From: Pseudomonadota bacterium
Lineage (GTDB): Bacteria > Pseudomonadota > Gammaproteobacteria > Burkholderiales > Rhodocyclaceae
NCBI GenBank assembly: GCA_018262095.1
Contig: JAGTRW010000001.1
Location: 62,001-126,000, forward strand
DNA length: 64,000 nt
Direction: 5' to 3'
Under the pieces are notes generated by a model that was given only the letters and a program-made list of their open reading frames with translations, searched no databases and was not told where the DNA came from. This document shows, piece after piece, positions 36,055 to 44,779 of this stretch. The stretch's first letter is position 1, and every line of letters begins with the position of its first letter. The translations under genes and the position numbers were made by a program.

Positions 36055-36402
36055 ATGCGCCTGATCCTGCTCTGGCTGCTCAACGCCGTGGCGTTGCTCG
36101 CGGTGGCTTACCTGCTGCCGTCGATCCACGTCGCGTCGTTTGGCGCGGCGATGTTCGCGGCGCTACTGCTCGGACTGGTCAATGCCGTACTGCGTCCCCT
36201 GTTGTTGCTGTTGACGCTGCCGGTCACGCTGCTCACGCTCGGACTCTTCATCTTCGTCATCAACGGCCTGATGTTCTGGCTCGCGGGGTCGCTGATCGAA
36301 GGCTTTGCGGTCGACGGCTTCTGGCCGGCGGTTCTCGGCTCGCTGCTCTACAGCGTCATTTCGTGGGCGCTGGCGAGCCTTCTGGGCTCCGGCAAGCGCT
36401 GA
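36055..36402 (+). CDS. Phage holin family 4-type (PF04020/YvlD-like) membrane protein
   Basis: 115 residues, four hydrophobic helices. GLVNAVLRPLLLLLTLP is the hallmark of the YvlD/DUF360 group. The name 'phage holin' is historical; this is a chromosomal gene commonly found between ahcY and metF in betaproteobacteria. Function unknown. Same transcript as ahcY and metF. Confidence 0.85.
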   Translation: MRLILLWLLNAVALLAVAYLLPSIHVASFGAAMFAALLLGLVNAVLRPLLLLLTLPVTLLTLGLFIFVINGLMFWLAGSLIEGFAVDGFWPAVLGSLLYSVISWALASLLGSGKR

Positions 36403-36424
36403 CCTTTCAAGGAATTTGATCTGA

Positions 36425-37258
36425 ATGAAACACACCGAACTCTCGATCGAGTTTTTCCCGCCGCAAACGCCCGAGGGTGTCGAGAAACTGCGCGCCGTTC
36501 GCGGCAAGCTGGCGGCGCTCAAGCCCGAGTTCTTCTCGGTGACCTTCGGCGCCGGCGGCTCGACGCGCGAACGGACTTTCGCGGTGGTCCGCGAAATCGC
36601 CACCGATGGCTTCGTTGCGGCGCCCCATCTCTCGTGCGTCGGGTCGACGCGTGAAAATATCAGCGCCGTCCTGCAGGAATACAAGGCTGCCGGAATCCGC
36701 CGCATCGTCGCGCTGCGCGGCGACCTGCCGTCGGGAATGGCCGAGGCCGGCGATTTTCGCTACGCCAACGAACTCGTCGACTTCATCCGCCAGGAAACCG
36801 GCGACCACTTTCACCTCGATATCGCCGCCTATCCCGAATGGCACCCGCAGGCGCGCAACCCGCATGACGACCTCACAGCCTTCGTCCGCAAGGCTAAGGC
36901 CGGCGCCAACTCGGCGATCACCCAGTACTTCTACAACGCCGACGCCTACTTCCACTTCTGCGACGAAGTACGCGCGCGCGGCGTCGACATCCCGATCACT
37001 CCGGGAATCATGCCGATTGCCAGCTTCTCCAAACTGGCGCGCTTTTCGGACGCCTGCGGTGCCGAATTGCCGCGCTGGATGCGGCGCAAGTTCGAAGGCA
37101 TGGGCGACGATGTCGACTCGATCCGCGCCTTCGGCCTCGACGTCGTCACCGAACTGTGCGAACGACTCTTGTCAGGTGGTGCGCCGGGCCTGCACTTCTA
37201 TTCGATGAACCAGTCGGCGCTGACGCTCGAAATCTGCCGGCGGCTCGATTTTATTTAG
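36425..37258 (+). CDS. metF: Methylenetetrahydrofolate reductase
   Basis: 277 residues. FAD-dependent reduction of methylene-THF to methyl-THF, the methyl donor for methionine synthesis. Family motifs: SIEFFPPQTPEG, FSVTFGAGGSTRERT, ALRGDLP, ITQYFYNADAY, and GIMPIASF. ATG 36425 follows CAAGGAATTTGATCTGA. Last gene of the riboswitch-controlled ahcY-(PF04020)-metF unit; end of the methyl-cycle block. Confidence 0.96.
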   Translation: MKHTELSIEFFPPQTPEGVEKLRAVRGKLAALKPEFFSVTFGAGGSTRERTFAVVREIATDGFVAAPHLSCVGSTRENISAVLQEYKAAGIRRIVALRGDLPSGMAEAGDFRYANELVDFIRQETGDHFHLDIAAYPEWHPQARNPHDDLTAFVRKAKAGANSAITQYFYNADAYFHFCDEVRARGVDIPITPGIMPIASFSKLARFSDACGAELPRWMRRKFEGMGDDVDSIRAFGLDVVTELCERLLSGGAPGLHFYSMNQSALTLEICRRLDFI

Positions 37259-37348
37259 CAACCATACGGCCTGCCACAGCGGCAGCCGAGGAACGAGCGC
37301 CACAAAAAATTTTTCCTCGCTGGGCTACCTTCATTGAACGGTGTGATC

Positions 37349-37354
37349 TATAAT
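37349..37354 (+). promoter_or_regulatory. -10 box for the tRNA Asn-Gly-Asp cluster
   Basis: Consensus TATAAT 12 bases before the tRNA-Asn 5' end, followed by a GC-rich discriminator typical of stable RNA promoters. I find no good -35 hexamer at 16-18 bases. Confidence 0.6.
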
Positions 37355-37365
37355 GCGCGCCCTGT

Positions 37366-37441
37366 TCCTCGATAGCTCAGTTGGTAGAGCGCCGGACTGT
37401 TAATCCGTAGGTCCCTGGTTCGAGCCCAGGTCGAGGAGCCA
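37366..37441 (+). tRNA. tRNA-Asn (GTT)
   Basis: 76 nt cloverleaf. Acceptor TCCTCGA/TCGAGGA, anticodon GTT at 37399-37401, T-loop GGTTCGAG-type, discriminator G and encoded CCA at 37439-37441. Confidence 0.97.
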
Positions 37442-37449
37442 AGTTTCAC

Positions 37450-37525
37450 GCGGGAGTAGCTCAGTTGGTAGAGCGATACCTTGCCAAGGTATAGGTCGAG
37501 AGTTCGAGACTCTTCTCCCGCTCCA
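37450..37525 (+). tRNA. tRNA-Gly (GCC)
   Basis: 76 nt cloverleaf. Acceptor GCGGGAG/CTCCCGC, anticodon GCC at 37483-37485, discriminator T, encoded CCA. Eight bases after tRNA-Asn. Confidence 0.97.
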
Positions 37526-37582
37526 GTTTCCTGGAGTTGTCGTTAGCGCAGGCATGCGCGTAAAGCTGATTGGCAAATCAGC

Positions 37583-37659
37583 GGAGTGGTAGTTCAGTTG
37601 GTTAGAATACCGGCCTGTCACGCCGGGGGTCGCGGGTTCGAGTCCCGTCCACTCCGCCA
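37583..37659 (+). tRNA. tRNA-Asp (GTC)
   Basis: 77 nt cloverleaf. Acceptor GGAGTGG/CCACTCC, anticodon GTC at 37617-37619, discriminator G, encoded CCA. A small stem (GCTGATT/AATCAGC) lies just upstream of the 5' end. Confidence 0.97.
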
Positions 37660-38035
37660 ACAACAAGCGCCCGACGCCGCCATGCCGGTTGCTCGCGCGC
37701 ACATCCTGAATGGTTTCCCCCTCTCCTGAAAGACGGGCCGCACGGCGCGAAGGTCTTGCCCGCGAAATCCACCAGCAGCGCCGCCAGCAATGCGTCGTCG
37801 CCGAAGCCCAATTCCAAATTCCCAATTCCCAGACAAAAAAAATCCCAAGCCGGTTAGGCTCGGGATTAAAGATCTCATCGTTGCGATGGATCAAGGAGGG
37901 GTCAAACATTGCCAGCGGGGGACGCTGAAGCAACAACTGCAGTGTATTGATTGCCTAACTCCGCGTCTGTGGCGCGTGTTTGGCGTTTTCGTAACAACGT
38001 GTAAGGCCCAACCGACGGGCCTGTCGAGCTCGAAT
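37660..38035. other. Gene-free stretch after the tRNA cluster
   Basis: 376 bases. Contains the minus-strand terminator of the IclR gene at 37834-37867. Minus-strand ORFs crossing into the tRNAs give the usual 'GRDSNPRPPA'-like translations of tRNA sequence and are not genes. Confidence 0.6.
37834..37867 (-). terminator. Intrinsic terminator of the IclR gene
   Basis: On the minus strand, AATCCCGAGCC (37867-37857) pairs with GGCTTGGGATT (37851-37841), then runs into eight T residues. It lies about 170 bases past the IclR stop. Confidence 0.85.
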
Positions 38036-38839
38036 TCAATCTGGCGCAATGGCGCCGAGCTCCTCGGATATCTTTCTCGCGGCGCCCATCACTTTCCTGG
38101 CCAACTCCTTCTCTCCGCACTGTTTGAGCCGTGCACTCGCGAGTGACACGGATACGGCATACTGCACGCGTCCCAGGACATCGAAGATCGGCGCCGCAAC
38201 GCAACAGATGCCCAGCTCATTCTCCTCGCGATCGACGGCATAACCGCATTTGCGGATTTCCTGGATTTCCTTTTCCATGCGCTTCGGATCGGTAATGGTA
38301 TGTTTCGTCCACGTCGTGATCTCGTCGCGACAGGTCTCCCAGTACGACGCCATTGTTCCTGCGTAGGTATGGGCCAGGTAAAGCTTGCCCATCGCCGAGC
38401 AATAGAGCGAAAGGTGCTGGCCGACGTAGGCCCGCGTACGGATCATTCCCCGAGTCGGCTCAAGCTTGTAAATCATGATGGCGCGCCCATTTTCGACGCT
38501 CGAGAGATTGACCGTTTCTCCCGACTCAAGATTGAGCGCTTCGAGATGCCTGGCCGAAACGTGAATCACGTTCAACGACGAAAGCGCCTTTTGGCCGACG
38601 GCAACACACTTGGTGGTCAGCCGATAGCTGCCGGGCGTTGGCGCCGCCGTGACGTAGCCCGCGCTCTGCAGCCCCTGTAGCAATCGATGCGTCGTGCTCT
38701 TGCTCATTCCCGCTTCGTCGGCGAGCTTGGCCAGCGGACAGCCGTTGGGGAAATTGCTCAACAACTCCATCAATTGCAGACCCCGTAACAGGCTCTGGGT
38801 ACCTGAGGGGCTTTCGGGTCCGTTCGCTATCGCCATCAT
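38036..38839 (-). CDS. IclR-family transcriptional regulator
   Basis: 267 residues. N-terminal winged helix (SLLRGLQLMELL, LAKLADEAGMSKSTTHRLLQGLQ, about 15-65) and C-terminal GAF-like IclR effector domain (RTRAYVGQHLSLYCSAMGK; DREENELGICCVAAPIFD). ATG 38839 is chosen; the frame extends 11 codons upstream to a TTG. Divergent from a TRAP binding-protein gene, which it probably controls, given two IclR-like palindromes in the shared region. Confidence 0.9.
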   Translation of the reverse strand: MMAIANGPESPSGTQSLLRGLQLMELLSNFPNGCPLAKLADEAGMSKSTTHRLLQGLQSAGYVTAAPTPGSYRLTTKCVAVGQKALSSLNVIHVSARHLEALNLESGETVNLSSVENGRAIMIYKLEPTRGMIRTRAYVGQHLSLYCSAMGKLYLAHTYAGTMASYWETCRDEITTWTKHTITDPKRMEKEIQEIRKCGYAVDREENELGICCVAAPIFDVLGRVQYAVSVSLASARLKQCGEKELARKVMGAARKISEELGAIAPD

Positions 38840-38930
38840 TCGCTCGATTTTTCTACAAGACAGATCGGACAATCATAGCCGATTGCCTGATCGTGATTCT
38901 GATCGCCGCACTGCACCGCGGAAAAAATCG

Positions 38931-38958
38931 TTGACAAGCCATCGCCCCTCTCTATATT
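38931..38958 (+). promoter_or_regulatory. Sigma-70 promoter of the TRAP binding-protein gene
   Basis: TTGACA (38931-38936), 16-base spacer, TATATT (38953-38958). 142 bases upstream of the ATG; the leader carries two palindromes. Confidence 0.7.
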
Positions 38959-38991
38959 CTGCATATCAGAACCTGATTCCGATATACGGAA
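38957..38991. promoter_or_regulatory. Twin palindromes, candidate IclR operators
   Basis: TTCTG-CATAT-CAGAA (38957-38971) and TTCCG-ATATA-CGGAA (38977-38991), with centres 20 bases apart (two helical turns), starting at the -10 box. Placement fits repression of the dctP-like gene and/or autoregulation by the divergent IclR protein. Confidence 0.55.
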
Positions 38992-39100
38992 CCGTATCAC
39001 AACCCGCCGAACACCACCTGACGCTGCCATCGCTGGCGGGTCACGCACATGTTTTAGGTTTGTTGAGCACTCGTTGTCTTAGTTTTAACAGGAGAGGTTG

Positions 39101-40099
39101 ATGAAAACGAAACTGATGGGAATCGTCGCCGCCGTATCTTTGGCATGGTGTGTCGCCGCACCGGTTCAGGCCAAAGGCGACAAGGTCGTACTGCGGCTGG
39201 GCTTTGAGCTCTCGCTGGAAAGCTCACAAGGCGTCGGCGGCAAGGAAATGGCCCGCGTCGCCGACGAGTTGTCGAAGGGCCGCATCGAAATCCAGCTGTT
39301 CCCCGACAGCCAGCTAGGCAACGGGCCGAAGATGGTCGACATGGTCAAGGACGGCTCGCTCGACATGTACGAGGGCGGCACCGGCCTCTTCTCGAAGTGG
39401 GAGCCGCGTCTTAACGTCTTCGACATCCCCTATCTGTTCAGCTCGGTCGACCAGGCCTACAAGGTGCTCGACAGCAAGTTCGGCAACGAGATCCTGGCGA
39501 CGCTCGAACCGCACGGCTTCAAAGGCCTGTCGTTCTGGGAGAACGGCATCCGTTCGGTGACCAACAATGTGCGTCCGATCACCAAGCCCGACGACCTCGT
39601 CGGTCTCAAGATGCGCGTGATGCCGTCCAACCCGGTCCATGTCACGCTGTGGAAACAATTGGGTACCGAACCGACGCCGATGCCGTTCAGCGAGATCTAC
39701 CCGTCGCTGCAAAGCGGCAAGGTCGATGGCCAGGAACACCCGGTCGCCGCGATCTACGGCGGCAAGTTCTACGAAGTGCAGAAATACCTGTCGTTGACCA
39801 AGCACATGTACGGCCCGCTGATCCAGATCATGAATCTGCCCAAGTTCAAGTCGCTGTCGGCCAAGGACCAGAAAATCATCCTCAAGGCGTCCCATGCGGG
39901 AGCGGTCGCCCAGCGCAAATACTCCAACGACAACGAAGCCAAGTTCCTGGTCGAGATGAAGGACAAGGGAATGCAGATCAACGAAGTCGATATCGCTCCT
40001 TTCCGCGACAAAGCGCGCCCGGCCATCGAAAAAGAGTTCGTCGAAAAGAACGGCGACGTCTGGCTCAAGAAAATCAACGCCTCGCTGGCCAAGAAGTAA
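39101..40099 (+). CDS. TRAP transporter periplasmic substrate-binding protein (DctP family)
   Basis: 332 residues. Signal peptide with cleavage near AAPVQA-KG (about residue 24), then a DctP fold: LGFELSLESSQGVGGKEMA, IEIQLFPDSQLGNGPKMVDMV and GLKMRVMPSNPVH. The conserved Arg in MRVM is the usual carboxylate ligand, so a C4-dicarboxylate, sugar acid or similar anion is likely. AGGAGAGG precedes ATG 39101. No DctQ/DctM membrane genes are nearby: the strong terminator follows directly, so this is an orphan binding protein. Confidence 0.92.
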   Translation: MKTKLMGIVAAVSLAWCVAAPVQAKGDKVVLRLGFELSLESSQGVGGKEMARVADELSKGRIEIQLFPDSQLGNGPKMVDMVKDGSLDMYEGGTGLFSKWEPRLNVFDIPYLFSSVDQAYKVLDSKFGNEILATLEPHGFKGLSFWENGIRSVTNNVRPITKPDDLVGLKMRVMPSNPVHVTLWKQLGTEPTPMPFSEIYPSLQSGKVDGQEHPVAAIYGGKFYEVQKYLSLTKHMYGPLIQIMNLPKFKSLSAKDQKIILKASHAGAVAQRKYSNDNEAKFLVEMKDKGMQINEVDIAPFRDKARPAIEKEFVEKNGDVWLKKINASLAKK

Positions 40100-40120
40100 G
40101 CATCGCCGCAGCGCTGAGCG

Positions 40121-40165
40121 ACAGCGGCAGGATCGCTAATCCATTAGCGACCTGCCGCTGTTTTT
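40121..40165 (+). terminator. Strong intrinsic terminator after dctP-like gene
   Basis: Long stem ACAGCGGCAGG + TCGCTAAT with ATTAGCGA + CCTGCCGCTGT (40121-40140/40143-40161), a 2-base loop and five T residues. Confidence 0.95.
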
Positions 40166-40331
40166 CTTGGCGCCCCCATTTGTTTGGCGGCTGAGACGGA
40201 AAACAAGGACAGAAATTTATTCGGCGGCGCTTCAGTTCGGCAAGCGCCTTCCGTTAACATCAATTAACACCGATTAACATCAACTCAGTACAACCGCCTT
40301 TCAAGACACTTCATCCGCCAAGGAGATGGCC

Positions 40332-40934
40332 ATGTCGACAGCCGTTACCGCCAGCAGCCCAGCATTGCAACCCGAGGTCAAGCGCACCAGCGCCGACAAC
40401 ACCGGAGTGACGATCACCACCAAGGAAGAAGCGCGGGTCCAGCTCAACGCATCGATCGTCACCACGTCGTTTGACGTCGCGATCAGCTCGGGAAACGAAC
40501 CGCTGGCCTTGCTGTACAAATCAGCGATCAACAGCATCAACGTCGTCCTCAAGCAGGAACGCGGCGACAACGCGATCCAGAACGCTTTTGGTCAGGACAA
40601 CACGCCCGAGGGGACGGCCGGCCGCATCGTCTCGATCTCGACCGGGTTCTATGAAGCCTTCAAGCGTCAGCACCCCGGCGAAAACGAGGCCGACGTGCTG
40701 AGCAAGTTCATGAGCACGATCAAGAGCGGCTTCGAGCGCGGTTACCAGGAAGCGAGCGATATCCTGCAAGGCCTGGGGGTGCTTGACGGCGACATCAAGA
40801 GCGGCATCGAAAAAACCTTCAAACTGGTGCAACAGGGCTACGCCGACTTCGAAGCCGCTCAACGCAGCCTCCTGGCAGACGCCACCGCGCAGGACGGCGC
40901 GGCGACGTCAGCGCCAACATCAGCGCCGACGTGA
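40332..40934 (+). CDS. DUF5610 protein
   Basis: 200 residues, mostly helical, no signal peptide or membrane segment. [31 protein letters not shown], with [21 protein letters not shown] and [14 protein letters not shown], matches the DUF5610 family by recall. Function unknown. ATG 40332 is favoured over 40326 because AGGAG (40321-40325) directly abuts the latter. The C-terminal tail (TSAPTSAPT) overlaps the convergent next gene by 15 bases. Confidence 0.78.
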   Translation: MSTAVTASSPALQPEVKRTSADNTGVTITTKEEARVQLNASIVTTSFDVAISSGNEPLALLYKSAINSINVVLKQERGDNAIQNAFGQDNTPEGTAGRIVSISTGFYEAFKRQHPGENEADVLSKFMSTIKSGFERGYQEASDILQGLGVLDGDIKSGIEKTFKLVQQGYADFEAAQRSLLADATAQDGAATSAPTSAPT

Positions 40935-42419
40935 GCCACCCAGGATCGAGCCGAGCACACCGCGGATGATCTCGCGTCCGACCTGAGAGCCGATCGCACG
41001 CGCGGCGCTCTTGGCCGCCGCTGCGAGCACCGAATCGCCGCGTCCGCCGCTCCCCGAACTGCCGCCGAGAATCTCGCCCAGCCCGCCGAACCAGCCGCCA
41101 CCCGCTGGAGCGCCGGCCGAAGCCGACGCAGGAGGCTGGGCCGCGGCGACCTTGCCTTTGAGCTTTTCGTACGCCGACTCGCGATCGAGCGCTTGCTCGT
41201 AAACGCCATAGACCAGCGAGCTTTTGATCACCGCCTGCCGCTCGTCGTTGTTCAAGGGACCGATGCGCGAGCTCGGCGGCAAAACGAAAGCGCGCTCGAC
41301 GATGTTCGGCCGCCCCTTGTCGTCGAGCAGGGAAATCAGCGCCTCGCCGACGCCCAGCTCGGTAATCGCCGCCACCGCATCGAAAGCGGGGTTGGCGCGC
41401 AGCGTCTCGGCGGCGGTCTTGACCGCTTTCTGGTCGCGCGGCGTGAACGCGCGCAAGGCGTGCTGCACGCGGTTGCCAAGCTGGCCGAGAACGCTGTCGG
41501 GAACGTCGAGCGGGTTCTGCGTCACGAAATAGACGCCGACACCCTTCGAGCGGATCAGCCGCACCACCTGCTCGATCTTCTCGAGCAGCGCGGGCGGCGC
41601 TTCGTTGAACAGCAAGTGCGCCTCGTCGAAGAAGAAGACCAGCTTCGGCTTGTCCACGTCGCCGACTTCGGGCAAGTGCTCGAAGAGTTCGGAGAGCAGC
41701 CAGAGCAGGAAGGTCGAGTAGAGGCGCGGCGAGCTCATCAGCTGGTCGGCGGCGAGGATGTTGATGATTCCGCGGCCATCGGCCGTCTGCAGCAGGTCGG
41801 CGATGTCGAGCATCGGCTCGCCGAAGAAAATTTCGCCGCCCTGCTCGCCGAGCGTCAGCAGGCCGCGCTGGATGGCGCCGATCGACGCCGCCGAGACGTT
41901 GCCGTACTCGGTGGTAAATTCTTTGGCGTGCTCGCCGACGTGCTGCACCATCGCGCGCAGGTCCTTGAGGTCGAGCAGCAGCAAGCCCTGGGCGTCGGCG
42001 ATCTTGAATACCAGTTGCAACACGCCGGCCTGCGTGTCGTTGAGGTTGAGCAGACGCGCAAGCAGGATCGGTCCCAGGTCCGAAATCGTCGCGCGCACGG
42101 GATGGCCCTGCTTGCCGGCGACGTCCCAGAAAGCCACTGGAAAGCTGGCCGGCTGCCAGTCATCAACGCCGAGCAGGGCCAGACGCTGCGCAAGCTTCGG
42201 GCTTTCGACGCCGGGCGCCGCGAGTCCCGACAGGTCGCCCTTGACGTCGGCCATGAAGACCGGAACGCCGATGCGCGAAAACCGCTCGGCGAGCAGCTGC
42301 AAGGTGATCGTCTTGCCGGTACCGGTGGCGCCGGTGATCAGCCCATGGCGGTTGGCCAGCGCCGGCAGCAGCGCGAGATCGGCGGCCTGGTTGCGGGCCA
42401 CGACAAGGGGTTCAAGCAT
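40920..42419 (-). CDS. HerA-like ATPase (DUF853/YjgR family)
   Basis: 499 residues. Walker [10 protein letters not shown] (about residues 28-36), [15 protein letters not shown], Walker [12 protein letters not shown] (about 270) and a Gln sensor in [15 protein letters not shown] place it in the DUF853 subgroup of the FtsK/HerA superfamily. The C-terminal region is Gly/Ala/Ser-rich with a second conserved block. Role in cells is not established. Single gene on the minus strand between two plus-strand genes. Confidence 0.88.
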   Translation of the reverse strand: MLEPLVVARNQAADLALLPALANRHGLITGATGTGKTITLQLLAERFSRIGVPVFMADVKGDLSGLAAPGVESPKLAQRLALLGVDDWQPASFPVAFWDVAGKQGHPVRATISDLGPILLARLLNLNDTQAGVLQLVFKIADAQGLLLLDLKDLRAMVQHVGEHAKEFTTEYGNVSAASIGAIQRGLLTLGEQGGEIFFGEPMLDIADLLQTADGRGIINILAADQLMSSPRLYSTFLLWLLSELFEHLPEVGDVDKPKLVFFFDEAHLLFNEAPPALLEKIEQVVRLIRSKGVGVYFVTQNPLDVPDSVLGQLGNRVQHALRAFTPRDQKAVKTAAETLRANPAFDAVAAITELGVGEALISLLDDKGRPNIVERAFVLPPSSRIGPLNNDERQAVIKSSLVYGVYEQALDRESAYEKLKGKVAAAQPPASASAGAPAGGGWFGGLGEILGGSSGSGGRGDSVLAAAAKSAARAIGSQVGREIIRGVLGSILGGSRRR

Positions 42420-42553
42420 GGGTCACTCCGTTCAAGATGGGTGGTCAAGAGATGGTAAAATGCGCGGCTCGATTAGCGAACGATTCTATCAACCATCGGC
42501 AGCCGTCGGTCGCGACAGCGCTGCCAAAACCGCTGCACAGAGAAGAGGTTAAC

Positions 42554-43279
42554 ATGTCCGGTCATTCAAAATGGGCGAACATCCAGCACCGCAAAGGTCG
42601 CCAGGATGAAAAGCGCGGCGCGACGTTCTCCAAGATCGCCAAGGAAATCACCATTGCCGCCAAGATGGGCAGTGGCGACCCGGGCTTCAACCCGCGCCTG
42701 CGCCTGGCGATCGACAAGGGCAAGGGCGTCAACATGCCCAAGGACAAGATCGACAACGCGATCAAGAAAGGCACCGGCGAACTCGAAGGCGTCGATTACA
42801 TCGAGATCCGCTACGAAGGCTACGGTATCGGCGGCGCCGCGGTGATCGTCGATTGCCTGACCGACAACCGCACGCGAACCGTCGCCGAAGTGCGCCACGC
42901 TTTCAACAAGCATGGCGGCAACATGGGCACCGACGGCTGCGTCGCCTTCCAGTTCAAGCACTGCGGCCAACTGCTGTTCGCCCCGGGAACCGACGAAGCG
43001 GCGCTGATGGACGCCGCCATCGAAGCCGGCGCCGACGACGTGCTGACCAACGACGACGGTTCGATCGAAGTGATCACGCCGCCCAACGACTACATGAACG
43101 TCAAGGAAGCCCTCGAGGCCGCTGGCTTCAAGGCCGAGTTCGGGCAGGTCACGATGAAAGCCGAGAACGAGACCGAGCTGACCGGCGACGACGCCGTGAA
43201 GATGCAAAAACTCATCGACGCGCTCGAAAGCCTCGACGACGTCCAGGAGGTCTATACCAGCGTGGTGATCGACGAGTAG
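42554..43279 (+). CDS. YebC/PmpR family protein
   Basis: 241 residues. N-terminus [18 protein letters not shown] is invariant in the family. YebC-type proteins act as translation factors at difficult motifs or as DNA-binding regulators; it sits upstream of ruvCAB as in many proteobacteria. ATG 42554 follows AGAAGAGG; an open frame upstream (from 42437) is not family-like. Confidence 0.95.
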   Translation: MSGHSKWANIQHRKGRQDEKRGATFSKIAKEITIAAKMGSGDPGFNPRLRLAIDKGKGVNMPKDKIDNAIKKGTGELEGVDYIEIRYEGYGIGGAAVIVDCLTDNRTRTVAEVRHAFNKHGGNMGTDGCVAFQFKHCGQLLFAPGTDEAALMDAAIEAGADDVLTNDDGSIEVITPPNDYMNVKEALEAAGFKAEFGQVTMKAENETELTGDDAVKMQKLIDALESLDDVQEVYTSVVIDE

Positions 43280-43497
43280 GCCATCGTCCAGGCGCCGCTT
43301 CGGCGCCTGCCCGCCAAGCCAATCAGCACGCGCGTCTTCGCGCGGGTTACCGTGAACGCCAACAGGCATGCGGCGTCCACGGCATACCCGCCACGATCGC
43401 CTGGCAACGCGCGCCCAGACGGGGTAGCAATTGGCGACGAACGCGGCACCGCGCCGCGGACTCGATATACTGTCGGCTTACCCGCCAAGCCCAGTTC
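43280..43497. other. yebC-ruvC gap
   Basis: 218 bases. A 9-bp hairpin CAGGCGCCG/CGGCGCCTG (43289-43309) lies right after the yebC stop but has no T-run. CCCGCCAAGCC occurs twice (about 43310 and 43481). No gene seen. Confidence 0.5.
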
Positions 43498-44082
43498 ATG
43501 CCGCCTGAAGCCCCCTGCCCCTCGCCGTCAACAGCGCTGCCGAACGCCAAAGCCGCGCCGCTGCGCATCCTCGGCGTCGACCCCGGACTGCGCATCACCG
43601 GCTTCGGCGTCATCGAAAAGACCGGCAACGCGCTAAGTTACCTGGCCAGCGGTTGCATCAAGACCGACGCCAAGGCGTCGCTGCCGACGCGGCTGGGAAC
43701 GATCTACGCCGGGCTGCGCGAGCTCGTTGCGCAATATCAGCCAGACCAGTCGGTGGTCGAGATCGTTTTCGTCAACGTCAATCCGCAGTCGACGCTGCTG
43801 CTCGGTCAGGCGCGCGGCGCGGCGATCACCGCGCTGGTCGCCGGCGGCGTCGAGGTCGCCGAATATACGGCGCTGCAGGTCAAACAGGCGGTGGTCGGCA
43901 ACGGCCACGCCGACAAGACGCAGGTGCAGCACATGGTGCGCCGGCTGCTGTCGCTGCCCGGCGACCCCAGCCCCGACGCCGCCGACGCGCTGGCCTGCGC
44001 CATCGCCCACGCGCACGGCGGCCAGGGCCTGGGCAGTCTGGCCACCAAGGGATTGCGCGTGCGCAACGGACGGCTGGTTTGA
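43498..44082 (+). CDS. ruvC: RuvC Holliday junction resolvase
   Basis: 194 residues. Cleaves Holliday junctions with RuvAB. Catalytic acidic residues are visible in [16 protein letters not shown] (first Asp), VVEIVFVN (Glu) and [14 protein letters not shown] (Asp pair). ATG 43498 gives about 20 residues more than usual before the canonical RILGVDPG start; no closer ATG/GTG/TTG exists in frame, so the extension may be real or the true start may be a CTG. An intergenic palindrome separates it from ruvA. Confidence 0.95.
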   Translation: MPPEAPCPSPSTALPNAKAAPLRILGVDPGLRITGFGVIEKTGNALSYLASGCIKTDAKASLPTRLGTIYAGLRELVAQYQPDQSVVEIVFVNVNPQSTLLLGQARGAAITALVAGGVEVAEYTALQVKQAVVGNGHADKTQVQHMVRRLLSLPGDPSPDAADALACAIAHAHGGQGLGSLATKGLRVRNGRLV

Positions 44083-44099
44083 AAATGAATCATGGCAAG

Positions 44100-44175
44100 C
44101 TAACCACGGCGGACACAGCGAAACCCCCTTCGATTTTGCTGTTTTCGCCGTGGTCGCTGTGCACGCCGTGGTTAG
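44100..44175. repeat. Intergenic palindrome with 9-nt-periodic arms (copy B)
   Basis: Arms of 21 bases, 44100-44120 and 44155-44175, are complementary at 19 positions; the left begins CTAACCACGGCGGACACAGCG in sense orientation. An extra CGCCGTGGT 9-mer precedes the right arm. It sits in the ruvC-ruvA gap and could fold in the mRNA. Confidence 0.8.
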
Positions 44176-44203
44176 TTGGTTTTGCTCTTAAAGGAAAAGA
44201 ACA

Positions 44204-44779
44204 ATGATCGGACGCCTCACCGGAATACTGCTCGAAAAGAACCCGCCGCAGGTGCTCGTCGACGTGCATGGCGTCGGCTACGAGGTCGATGTGCCGATGA
44301 GCACCTTCTACAACCTGCCGGCGATCGGCGAAAAACTGACGCTGCTGACGCATTTCGTCGTACGCGAGGACGGCCAGTTTCTGTTCGGCTTTGCCAGCGG
44401 CGAAGAACGCTACGCCTTTCGCCAACTCATCAAGATTTCCGGCGTCGGCGCGCGCATGGCGCTGGCCGTGCTGTCCGGGCTGTCGGTCGGCGACCTGGCG
44501 CAGGCCATCGCACGGCAGGAGGTCGGTCGGCTGATCAAGGTCCCGGGAATCGGCAAGAAGACCGCCGAACGCTTGCTGCTCGAACTCAAGGGCAAGCTTG
44601 CCGACGCGCTGCCGTCGTCGTCGCTGGCCGCCGAAGGCAGCCAGAGCGACATCGTCAATGCGTTGCTGTCGCTGGGTTACAATGACCGGGAAGCAGCGGC
44701 GGCGGTCAAGCCGCTGCCCCCCGGAATTTCCACCTCGGATGGTATCCGTTCGGCGCTCAAGCACCTTTCGAAGGCATGA
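44204..44779 (+). CDS. ruvA: RuvA Holliday junction DNA-binding subunit
   Basis: 191 residues. OB-fold domain [20 protein letters not shown], two helix-hairpin-helix motifs around [13 protein letters not shown] and [16 protein letters not shown], and the C-terminal RuvB-contact domain (EAAAAVKPL). Overlaps the next gene by ATGA. Confidence 0.96.
   Translation: MIGRLTGILLEKNPPQVLVDVHGVGYEVDVPMSTFYNLPAIGEKLTLLTHFVVREDGQFLFGFASGEERYAFRQLIKISGVGARMALAVLSGLSVGDLAQAIARQEVGRLIKVPGIGKKTAERLLLELKGKLADALPSSSLAAEGSQSDIVNALLSLGYNDREAAAAVKPLPPGISTSDGIRSALKHLSKA

Noticed and set aside
37400..37936. Minus-strand ORF of 178 residues over the tRNA cluster
   Set aside because: It crosses all three tRNAs and gives the typical antisense-tRNA translation (GRDSNPRPPA-like).
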